From positions 1 through 9,203 of the forward strand of contig CAZEES010000030.1 of assembly GCA_964511265.1 (NCBI GenBank): a stretch of 9,203 bases of DNA. Reading direction: 5' to 3'. Below the pieces are notes generated by a model. It saw only the letters and a program-made list of their open reading frames with translations, was not told the origin of the DNA and ran no database searches. The translations under genes and the position numbers were made by a program. Origin of the DNA: Nitrosopelagicus sp964511265. GTDB lineage: Archaea; Thermoproteota; Nitrososphaeria; Nitrososphaerales; Nitrosopumilaceae. Shown piece after piece: positions 1 to 5,820 of this stretch; within the stretch, counting starts at the first letter, position 1, and every line of letters starts with the position of its first letter.

Positions 1-42
1 ACGTATTAGAATATAGGGGATTTAATTTCATAGACGACAAGA

Positions 43-1179
43 ATGAATGAAGAAATTACTGAGATTGTAGAAGGGAGTACAAAATTACTTGTTCCAAAAG
101 AATCTATGACAGAGAAAGTTCCACCCAAAGAACCTGCATTTTTTAATCCAAGGGCAAGTCTAAGCAGAGATTTATCAATAATTGCATATTCAGCATTTTG
201 GAAAGATTTCAAATTTCCAAAAGTTTTCTTTGATGGATTAGCAGGATTGGGCGCTAGAGGATTAAGAGTTGCTAATGAGGTCGAGGGAGTAGAGAAAGTG
301 ATTGTAAATGACGTAAATGCAAATGCACTTGAAATTGCTTTAAAATCAGCAAAAATAAACAATTTGAATAACTTTGAAACTTCCGAAGATGAGACATGTA
401 GATTTCTTAGTTCTCATTCAAGAAAGAATTCTAGAGCATCAATTGTAGATATAGATCCATTTGGTTCACCATCAAGATACATTGATTGTGCAATAAGAGC
501 AACTATGCATGGCGGCATGCTAGCACTCACTGCTACGGATCTTCAAGTATTGCATGGTCTATTCAATAAAGCCGCTAAAAGGAGATATTATGGAACTCCA
601 ATTAAAACTGAGTTTAGTAATGAGATTGCAATTAGATTGATTTTAGGATGTGTGAATTTTGTTGCGGGTAGATTAGATATTTCGTTTGAACCACTATTTG
701 TTGATCACGACATGCATTACTATAGAACATATCTAAGGATTCTGAATACACCGGAGCAAGAAGAGAAAATAGGATACATAATTTTCTGTCGTAACTGTAA
801 GGACCGTCATACAGAGATTATGAAACAGACGGAATGCAGAAAATGTGGTCAGAAAACAGAGATAGCAGGCCCTCTGTGGATAGGAAAATTATTTGATAAA
901 GAATTTGTAAAGAAAATGAAAGATTTGAAGGATAATCACACGGTCAATAAAAGATGTGAGAAGATTATTGAGAGATCAGAATTAGAGGCAGATCTTCCAG
1001 CGACGTATTATACATTAGATGAAATTGCATCAATGATGAAATCTGCGCCATTGAAATTAAGTGATGCAATTGAGAAACTGACATCACATGGATTCAATGC
1101 ATCGATGACATCATTAAATCCATCAGGATTTAGAACAGATTGTGAAATTGATAAAATTATTGAGATTTTTCAGAATTAA
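43..1179 (+). CDS. trm1: tRNA (guanine(26)-N(2))-dimethyltransferase Trm1
   Basis: SAM-dependent enzyme that forms m2,2G at position 26 of tRNA, in the cytoplasm. The 378-residue product has the usual archaeal Trm1 length. Visible motifs are the N-terminal FFNPR with following SRD (residues 33-43), the SAM-binding loop DGLAGLGARGLR (64-75), the acidic ribose contact VNDVNANA (88-95) and the catalytic motif IV DIDPFGSP (136-143). A C-terminal zinc-finger-like set follows (C249, C252, C265, C268), typical of archaeal and eukaryotic Trm1. The C-terminal 60 residues resemble a winged-helix-like tail. The ATG at 43 is the first in-frame start, with only AT-rich sequence before it (possible TATA-like aatata at 10-15), so the mRNA may be leaderless. 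The gene's 3' end overlaps the convergent rlmE by 23 nt. Family assignment is firm. Confidence 0.97.
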   Translation: MNEEITEIVEGSTKLLVPKESMTEKVPPKEPAFFNPRASLSRDLSIIAYSAFWKDFKFPKVFFDGLAGLGARGLRVANEVEGVEKVIVNDVNANALEIALKSAKINNLNNFETSEDETCRFLSSHSRKNSRASIVDIDPFGSPSRYIDCAIRATMHGGMLALTATDLQVLHGLFNKAAKRRYYGTPIKTEFSNEIAIRLILGCVNFVAGRLDISFEPLFVDHDMHYYRTYLRILNTPEQEEKIGYIIFCRNCKDRHTEIMKQTECRKCGQKTEIAGPLWIGKLFDKEFVKKMKDLKDNHTVNKRCEKIIERSELEADLPATYYTLDEIASMMKSAPLKLSDAIEKLTSHGFNASMTSLNPSGFRTDCEIDKIIEIFQN

Positions 1180-1765
1180 GAAATCCCATACAAATACAGT
1201 ATAATTCACTACTAGGCTTTCTACTTGCTTTTGGTTTCGTCAATTTGGTTTTGATGAATTTTTTCCGAATAAACTCATAGAATTCAGCAGAATATTCGCC
1301 GTCAAAGACCTTAAACAATGCATTTCCCTTGTCAGATAATGTTTTTTCCATTAATTTTTCCGCGGTGTAATTAAGTGATATTTGTGCAGCATGATCAACG
1401 GACCAATTTCCAGATACATTTGGAGATAAATCACAGATTACAGAATCAACTTTTCTTTTAAAAAATGACGTGATTTGTTCAAGAATATCCGGATCCTCAA
1501 TATCACCACGAATTATTTCAACCCCTGGAAGTTCTTCAACAAACGATAAATCAATACCTAAAACTTTACCTTGATTTCCTGCAATTTTGTGAGCCACTTG
1601 TGACCAACCACCAGGAGCACATCCCAAATCTAGAACATATGAACCAGGACCAATTATGCGATATGATTTATTGATCTCTTTTAATTTGTAAGATGCTCGA
1701 CTACGATAACCTTGTTCATGAGCCAGCCGTCTGTAATGATCTTTTTTGGCATCTATTAGCTTCAT
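1157..1765 (-). CDS. rlmE: 23S rRNA (uridine-2'-O)-methyltransferase RlmE (FtsJ/RrmJ family)
   Basis: SAM-dependent 2'-O-methyltransferase; in bacteria the family methylates U2552 of the 23S rRNA A-loop, and the same role is inferred here. The 202-aa product shows the SAM loop DLGCAPGGW (46-54) and the full K-D-K-E catalytic set: K27 in SYKL, D112 in CDLSPN, K152 in FKVF and E187 in SSELY. The spacing matches E. coli RlmE (K38, D124, K164, E199) to within one residue. There is no C-terminal TRAM extension of the kind seen in haloarchaea. The ATG overlaps the TGA of the upstream RPC34-like gene by 4 nt (ATGA), with no clear Shine-Dalgarno, which suggests translational coupling as the last gene of a minus-strand operon. 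A tRNA Trm7-like specificity is possible but less likely given the short bacterial-like length. Confidence 0.95.
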   Translation of the reverse strand: MKLIDAKKDHYRRLAHEQGYRSRASYKLKEINKSYRIIGPGSYVLDLGCAPGGWSQVAHKIAGNQGKVLGIDLSFVEELPGVEIIRGDIEDPDILEQITSFFKRKVDSVICDLSPNVSGNWSVDHAAQISLNYTAEKLMEKTLSDKGNALFKVFDGEYSAEFYEFIRKKFIKTKLTKPKASRKPSSELYCICMGFLNSEKSQ

Positions 1766-2502
1766 TTCTTTTTCTTGGAAAATTCAACAGTGACCCAATC
1801 TTCAATTAGTTGACAGTGAAGAGGACTTGGTTCAGGATAAGCATTTTCAAAATCACATTTTTGTTCAACAGGGCAAGTTAGACATGGAGAGTTTACTAAA
1901 GATTCCAGTTTAATTGGTGCTTGTTCAATGATTAATTTGTAAGTCCATCTACCCTTCTGTAATATTTTTTCACGAGAGATGAGACCTCGTCGTTCTAATC
2001 TAAGTGCAAGTCTGGAACCATCTCTACTGTTAAGTTTTAGTTTTTTCCACAGATCACTTTGTAACATTCCTTTTTCTTCAAAATCCGCAATAATTTCACA
2101 AACCTTGTTTGTTAGTTTATCCATATCCATTTTCTCAATCTGGAAGTTTCGTATTTGCTCATCAGAAAATTGTTCTTCTAGATCATCTTCAGGAGTTCTT
2201 TCAGCTGCTTCTTTTTTTGCTTTAGCCTCAGCCTCCTCTTTTTCTTTTGCAGCTTTTGCATCTTTCTTTGCTTGAGCTATTTCAGCTTTTGTTTTCTTTT
2301 TTGGTTTTTCCTCTTTTGATTTAGCTGCTTTCTTTTTTGGTTTTTCCTCTTTTGATTTAGCTGCTTTCTTTTTTGGTTTTTCCTCTTTTGATTTAGCTGC
2401 TTTCTTTTTTGATTTCTTTTGACTTTCTAATTGAGCTCGTAATTCTGCTAATTCTTTTTTAATTTCATTTGCTGTTTCTGGATCAATTTCTTTTTTTTTC
2501 AT
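1762..2502 (-). CDS. RPC34-like (RNA polymerase III subunit C34/RPC6 orthologue) winged-helix protein with Fe-S-type Cys motif
   Basis: Probable transcription factor related to eukaryotic Pol III subunit RPC34 (RPC6/RPC39). Residues 1-105 are very rich in K, E and A, with helical or coiled-coil character, and contain three perfect 12-residue repeats (KSKEEKPKKKAA type, about 37-72). Residues about 125-195 form a winged-helix-like domain with LALRLERRGLISRE as the recognition-helix region. The C-terminus has CLTCPVEQKC and a later C before a W (C207, C210, C216, C230, then EDWVTVEF). This closely resembles the C-terminal 4Fe-4S-binding segment of eukaryotic RPC34 homologues (CxxCPVxxxC...C..xxW). 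RPC34 orthologues are reported in Crenarchaeota and Thaumarchaeota. The ATG is preceded by aggtga on the minus strand with 8-nt spacing. The gene lies 19 nt after the exported-protein gene and overlaps rlmE by 4 nt. The Fe-S cluster and polymerase association are inferences. Confidence 0.8.
   Translation of the reverse strand: MKKKEIDPETANEIKKELAELRAQLESQKKSKKKAAKSKEEKPKKKAAKSKEEKPKKKAAKSKEEKPKKKTKAEIAQAKKDAKAAKEKEEAEAKAKKEAAERTPEDDLEEQFSDEQIRNFQIEKMDMDKLTNKVCEIIADFEEKGMLQSDLWKKLKLNSRDGSRLALRLERRGLISREKILQKGRWTYKLIIEQAPIKLESLVNSPCLTCPVEQKCDFENAYPEPSPLHCQLIEDWVTVEFSKKKK
2303..2410. repeat. Three perfect tandem copies of a 36-nt coding repeat
   Basis: Copies lie at 2303-2338, 2339-2374 and 2375-2410, identical at every base as read. 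Each encodes 12 residues of the Lys/Glu-rich linker in the RPC34-like protein on the minus strand. The period is a multiple of three, so copy-number change would keep the frame. Identity also at synonymous sites points to recent duplication or ongoing homogenisation, not only to selection on the protein. Confidence 0.95.
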
Positions 2503-2510
2503 TTAATTTT

Positions 2511-2516
2511 TCACCT
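2511..2516 (-). promoter_or_regulatory. Shine-Dalgarno for the RPC34-like gene
   Basis: On the minus strand the sequence reads aggtga, 8 nt before the ATG at 2502. It matches the core of the archaeal ggaggtgat consensus. It sits in the 19-nt gap after the upstream ORF, as expected for an internal operon gene, whereas the first genes of transcription units here look leaderless. Confidence 0.6.
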
Positions 2517-2521
2517 ATTAT

Positions 2522-2995
2522 CTATTTTACACGTAAAGTTTCAGTCATACTGATGCTTTTAGAGTATTTTTGATCATAAATTTCAACATATATTTCGTAA
2601 GTTCCAGGTTTAGAGATCAATTCAGAGTAATTTTCACCCACGGGTAAGATGTTATTGTTTTGAATGAAACATTGTTTCAGATAACCACTTTGAGTTAGAA
2701 CCTCTTTTTCAGATGTAGAAATATCATAGATTGTAATATAGAGATCACCACAATTAAAATCAGAGTTTGAGAGGTTTATGCTAAATTCAAGATTAGAATT
2801 TTTTGCGATTTCAGTCGTATAACCAATAAGACTTATTTCACTTTTATCACTTGGAGAATATCCTTCACCTCCAAATTGTAGGAAATTTAATTCTCGATCT
2901 GAATTGCCTAGTGTTTCAGCCATTACAGCAGTACCCAATGATACAGAGAGTACTATAGGAAGTATGTAAATTACAAAGGCAGAAGCTTTAACCAA
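2522..2995 (-). CDS. Hypothetical exported protein with N-terminal signal peptide or anchor
   Basis: Family not recognised. The 157-aa product starts with a short basic stretch (MVKAS) and a hydrophobic segment at about 6-25 ending in AVMA, so cleavage near A26/E27 or an N-terminal membrane anchor is likely. The remaining 130 residues are rich in S, N, T and alternating hydrophobics (LYITIYDIS, YEIYVEIYDQKYS), which suggests an extracellular Ig-like or beta-sandwich domain. It has just two cysteines (C82 and C109), which could form a disulfide outside the cell. The start is TTG: an in-frame TGA lies three codons upstream and there is no ATG before the hydrophobic segment. A TATA-like box lies about 24-33 nt upstream, consistent with a leaderless mRNA. 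It is probably the first gene of the operon with the RPC34-like gene and rlmE; a functional link to them is not evident. Confidence 0.75.
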   Translation of the reverse strand: MVKASAFVIYILPIVLSVSLGTAVMAETLGNSDRELNFLQFGGEGYSPSDKSEISLIGYTTEIAKNSNLEFSINLSNSDFNCGDLYITIYDISTSEKEVLTQSGYLKQCFIQNNNILPVGENYSELISKPGTYEIYVEIYDQKYSKSISMTETLRVK

Positions 2996-3018
2996 GATGT
3001 TTCAAGTTTAATTATCAC

Positions 3019-3028
3019 GTATATCAAA
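3019..3028 (-). promoter_or_regulatory. TATA-like box for the exported protein / RPC34-like / rlmE cluster
   Basis: On the minus strand the sequence reads tttgatatac, located 24-33 nt before the TTG at 2995. That is the distance expected when transcription starts at or next to the start codon. Assigned by position and AT content only. Confidence 0.5.
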
Positions 3029-3056
3029 TTTGTCATATTTTTTGAGAATTATTATG

Positions 3057-3065
3057 TTTATTTTA
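3057..3065 (+). promoter_or_regulatory. TATA-like box for the 38-aa small ORF
   Basis: The sequence tttatttta begins 29 nt before the ATG at 3086, the same spacing seen at other genes in this window. A purine-rich aggaggaga (3065-3073) follows. It resembles a Shine-Dalgarno but is 12-15 nt from the ATG, which is long, and it would be untranscribed if the mRNA is leaderless. The two readings conflict. Confidence 0.35.
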
Positions 3066-3085
3066 GGAGGAGATTTTCATAAATC

Positions 3086-3202
3086 ATGATAAAAAAGGAA
3101 TGTAAAGATGGACAATGTAAAGTCAATATTCCTGACTTTAGCGTAAAAGATGAAATAGAGAAAAAAGTGGACAAAAAGGATTCGTCAAAACGTCTAAGAT
3201 AA
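3086..3202 (+). CDS. Probable small Cys-containing protein of 38 aa, function unknown
   Basis: Small ORF in the divergent gap between the exported-protein gene and the OLD-like gene. It starts at ATG 3086 and ends at TAA 3200-3202. The product begins MIKKECKDGQCKVNIPD and ends with a highly charged helix-like stretch (KDEIEKKVDKKDSSKRLR). The two cysteines (C6, C11) form a CxxxxC pair that could bind metal or form a disulfide. There is no membrane segment. Support for coding comes from a TATA-like box about 29 nt upstream, a nearby aggagg, an in-frame stop directly upstream that fixes the start, and an oligo-T run 36 nt after the stop. Family not recognised. A chance ORF remains possible at this length. 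Confidence 0.5.
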   Translation: MIKKECKDGQCKVNIPDFSVKDEIEKKVDKKDSSKRLR

Positions 3203-3237
3203 TTTGGTCATTTGAGTTAAATCCTAGAGAGCGATAA

Positions 3238-3244
3238 TTTTTTT
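3238..3244 (+). terminator. Oligo-T run after the small ORF, abutting the OLD-like start
   Basis: Seven consecutive T residues lie 36 nt after the small-ORF stop and directly before the GTG of the OLD-like gene. Archaeal intrinsic termination depends mainly on oligo-T in the non-template strand, so this could end the small transcript. No strong hairpin precedes it. Confidence 0.3.
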
Positions 3245-5329
3245 GTGCGATTAAGAAAGTTTAGAGCTCGTGCTTATCGTTGTATTCATGATTCTGGGGA
3301 AATCAGAGTCGGAGATCTTGCAGCATTTATTGGACGAAATGAGAGTGGTAAAACTACTATTTTACAGGCATTGACTCTGCTTAACAAAGACCAACAAGTC
3401 TCCGAGCTAGATTTGTGTGATGAAATGATAGATGATTTGAAAAAAGAGGTTAGGCTAGCAGAAGGAGAATTTGAACTCAATTTTGAAGAAACTAAACTGA
3501 TTAAAGAAACGTTTCCAGGAATTCCAGAGATAAGAAAAATCAAGATTTTTAGAACTAACAAAAATCCAATTCCACAATATGATTTTGGAGATGTAGAAAT
3601 TAGCGAAGCTGAAAATAGTGGATTGAATTCATGGGAGAATTTTAGGGAAAAATTTCTTTCATTTTTAGATACAATTCCAAATCATGTGCAGATTAAACTG
3701 GATACGGGATTTTTTCAAGGTCAAGCACCAGAAACTGAAGAAATGTTTAGAAATGAAATGGCAGAATTTGGTAATAATTTACAAGTATTAGCAGCAGATG
3801 AGCCACAAGTCATAGAAGAATGGAATAAGATTTCAGAGGAAAATGATTCTAATTTTCAAAGTTTACTTGTAGGAACCACAGAGAAGATGGCATTAGAAAA
3901 TTTCATAGATTCTAATTTACATCCAAGATTCGTGTATTTTTCAGATTATAAAAAAATTATAGGAAATGTTAACTTGAATGAATACAACAGAGATAGAACT
4001 GGTCCAAGTATAGAATTTAGAGAAGAAGAATTTGACAAGGCAGAAACAGTAGATAATTTGTTTTATCTTGCAGAATTAGATGTAGATGAATTAGAAGAGG
4101 CAAAAAATAGTCCATCACAACTAATTAAATTACTAAATACATGTAGTAAGAGACTAACTGAAAAACTAAATCCAGCTTGGAAAGGTGATCCAATCCATGT
4201 GGAATTAAGGTTGAATCCAAATAATGTAATGAGTGTCGTAATATCAGATGTACATAAAGATGGGACCGTTACAAATACAGGATTACTAAATAGACGTGCT
4301 GAAGGATTCAAATGGACATTTTCATTCATCGTAAACTTTGCTGCAGAAACTCAAAAAGCTGAGTTAAAAGAGGCAATTTTACTTTTAGATGAACCTGCAA
4401 GAAATTTGCACCCAACACAACAACGTGGTATTTCAGATTTATTGAAAAGTTTAGCAGGTTCAAATCAGGTTTTATATGCTACACATTCACCTTACATGAT
4501 TTTTGATTATGCACCAGGCAATCTATTGGTAGTTGAATTAGATAAGAAAAAACATCTTAGTAGAATTTATTATGATTATTGGAATGCAGATGATTTAACA
4601 TTGACACCAATTCTTTATGGATTGTCAAGAGGATTAGTGGAATCAATTCTAGATAGAGAGATAGGATACAATTCCAGACCAGTAATTGTTGTGGAAACTA
4701 TTTCAGATACATTGTATCTTAATGCATTTGATAAATTCTTAGAAGACCCAAATATTTCAATGAATCCTCTTAACATAGTAGCAGCTTATAACAAAAATTC
4801 TGTTCTGCCAATATCAATTTTCTATAGAAACCATGGATACAACACATTCGTCTTATTAGACAATACAGATGAATCAAAAGAAATTTCAGCGCAATTGATT
4901 GCAAATGAATTTTCAAAAACGCAGACAATTTTCTTTGAAGAAAAGACAAGAGCTCTACAATCTATTGAAGATTACATGATTGTAGAAGACTATCTCTATG
5001 CAGTAAATCAGACATATGCAGTTAAGCTTAGAAAAGAAGGATACGTCAATTTAACAGAACAAGATATTCAGTCCAGAAAAAAGAATGGAATAATCGAGAG
5101 CCTTCATTCAATATGGGATGAGCATAAAGAAGACGGATGGGAAGAATTTGATAGTGAAGAAGTTGCACGATATATTTGTGGAAAAATTGCTTTAGGAGAT
5201 GCCGATTTTCTATCAGACAAGACTAAAGACAAGTTTAGATCACTCTACAGATTAATTGCTGAGAGAATAAGGCAACAGCAAAATCTAATGGCAAGTCAGG
5301 GTTCAGATAAGAAAAAGATGAGCGTTTAG
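3245..5329 (+). CDS. OLD-family-like AAA/ABC-type ATPase with C-terminal TOPRIM-like domain (putative ATP-dependent endonuclease)
   Basis: The 694-aa protein has an SMC/RecF-like ATPase followed by a TOPRIM-like domain, the architecture of overcoming-lysogenization-defect (OLD) nucleases. The Walker A loop is GRNESGKTT (30-38), preceded by the RecF-like FRARAYRCIHDSG start. A degenerate signature-like segment is NRRAEGFKW (349-357). Walker B with D-loop is ILLLDEPARNLHP (378-390; D382, E383), and the H-loop is ATHSPY (H414). From about 478 the TOPRIM-like part shows VIVVETISDTLYL (E484, D488), then FVLLDNTDES (D539, D542) and SIEDYM (E575). The usual glycine after the first Glu is T485, and the expected DxD reads DNTD. 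The GTG start is the first available after an in-frame TAA at 3218. There is no adjacent UvrD/GajB-like helicase, so it resembles a stand-alone (class 1-type) OLD, not a Gabija pair. DNA repair or anti-phage roles are inference. Confidence 0.85.
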   Translation: MRLRKFRARAYRCIHDSGEIRVGDLAAFIGRNESGKTTILQALTLLNKDQQVSELDLCDEMIDDLKKEVRLAEGEFELNFEETKLIKETFPGIPEIRKIKIFRTNKNPIPQYDFGDVEISEAENSGLNSWENFREKFLSFLDTIPNHVQIKLDTGFFQGQAPETEEMFRNEMAEFGNNLQVLAADEPQVIEEWNKISEENDSNFQSLLVGTTEKMALENFIDSNLHPRFVYFSDYKKIIGNVNLNEYNRDRTGPSIEFREEEFDKAETVDNLFYLAELDVDELEEAKNSPSQLIKLLNTCSKRLTEKLNPAWKGDPIHVELRLNPNNVMSVVISDVHKDGTVTNTGLLNRRAEGFKWTFSFIVNFAAETQKAELKEAILLLDEPARNLHPTQQRGISDLLKSLAGSNQVLYATHSPYMIFDYAPGNLLVVELDKKKHLSRIYYDYWNADDLTLTPILYGLSRGLVESILDREIGYNSRPVIVVETISDTLYLNAFDKFLEDPNISMNPLNIVAAYNKNSVLPISIFYRNHGYNTFVLLDNTDESKEISAQLIANEFSKTQTIFFEEKTRALQSIEDYMIVEDYLYAVNQTYAVKLRKEGYVNLTEQDIQSRKKNGIIESLHSIWDEHKEDGWEEFDSEEVARYICGKIALGDADFLSDKTKDKFRSLYRLIAERIRQQQNLMASQGSDKKKMSV

Positions 5330-5778
5330 AAAGAGTCACTATCATCAATGAACTCTTTTTTTGGATTTCGAGGACGGGTTTTTAGTAATCTTGTACCTAC
5401 TATGATGATAGGTACAGAAACACACATGAAAATAATCGGGGTATTCTCAGTAGCGAAATCTACCAATTCTGGTTTTAGATCTTCAAGCATAGTATATGCA
5501 TAAACCATTCCAATTAAGACAATTATTCCACTAAGAATAATCAACATGCCATTAAATTTAGAGCCATAACGTTTAGAGAGAACAAATGAAACCCCCATCA
5601 TGATTGTTGCGGGGGCAATGCTAAGAGATATGAATTGAAAGAGTTTAGGGGCAGCTTCAAAACCAAATGAATCATTATCTGCAGGATTAATCATGAAATT
5701 AAATAATGTAAGGACTTCCGCAACAAAGAATATGGATAAAGCCAAACCTGCAATCGCCATATACTTTTCTAATGCCAT
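5326..5778 (-). CDS. Hypothetical membrane protein with four predicted transmembrane segments
   Basis: Family not recognised. The 150-aa product has four hydrophobic segments at about 7-30, 46-68, 77-97 and 112-132. A polar loop (NPADNDSFGFEA) lies between the first two, a basic turn (SKRYGSKFN) between the second and third, and an acidic one (LEDLKPELVDF) between the third and fourth. The C-terminus is short and charged (KTRPRNPKKEFIDDSDSF). The positive-inside rule suggests both termini and the basic turn face the cytoplasm. There are no conserved catalytic motifs and one cysteine (C119). The ATG has a TATA-like box 23-32 nt upstream, so it may be transcribed on its own, but it also follows the GalT-like gene by only 42 nt. 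Its stop overlaps the end of the convergent OLD-like gene by 4 nt. Confidence 0.8.
   Translation of the reverse strand: MALEKYMAIAGLALSIFFVAEVLTLFNFMINPADNDSFGFEAAPKLFQFISLSIAPATIMMGVSFVLSKRYGSKFNGMLIILSGIIVLIGMVYAYTMLEDLKPELVDFATENTPIIFMCVSVPIIIVGTRLLKTRPRNPKKEFIDDSDSF
5330..5362 (+). terminator. Hairpin plus oligo-T after the OLD-like gene
   Basis: Directly after the TAG stop, aaagagt (5330-5336) is the exact reverse complement of actcttt (5352-5358), with a 15-nt loop and a seven-T run (5356-5362) that includes the stem end. This resembles an intrinsic terminator. It lies inside the 3' coding end of the convergent membrane-protein gene. The stem is AT-rich and the loop long, so the T run is probably the more relevant element. 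Confidence 0.45.
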
Positions 5779-5800
5779 AATAAGAAATTTTTTTTTGATG

Positions 5801-5810
5801 TAATAAACTA
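5801..5810 (-). promoter_or_regulatory. TATA-like box for the membrane-protein gene
   Basis: On the minus strand the sequence reads tagtttatta, 23-32 nt before the ATG at 5778, in the 42-nt gap after the GalT-like gene. This fits a leaderless start of its own. Assigned by position and composition only. Confidence 0.4.
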
Positions 5811-5820
5811 TAACTTTACT

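Noticed and set aside
6..362. Minus-strand open frame of about 118 codons opposite trm1
   Set aside because: It lies wholly antisense to the conserved N-terminal and SAM-binding region of trm1, and its product is a low-complexity Ser/Phe-rich sequence with no motif.
1979..2275. Plus-strand open frame opposite the RPC34-like gene
   Set aside because: It is Ser/Phe/Ala-rich low complexity caused by Lys/Glu/Ala codons on the other strand, with no promoter or motif.
2303..2410. Regularly spaced 36-nt repeats that might suggest a CRISPR array
   Set aside because: The copies are directly adjacent with no spacers, are in frame, and encode a Lys-rich linker inside a clear gene.
2996..3244. tRNA or structured RNA gene in the longest intergenic region
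   Set aside because: No cloverleaf-like arms, T-loop motif or strong GC stem is visible; the region is explained by promoters and a small ORF.
3286..3561. Minus-strand frame opposite the Walker A region of the OLD-like gene
   Set aside because: It is antisense to well-conserved ATPase motifs and looks like shadow composition. The same applies to 4063-4329 (minus), 6327-6515 (plus) and 6952-7155 (minus).
3245..5329. Gabija (GajA/GajB) defence system
   Set aside because: No UvrD/GajB-like helicase is adjacent; neighbours are a 38-aa ORF and a convergent 4-TM protein. A stand-alone OLD-like protein is the supported reading.
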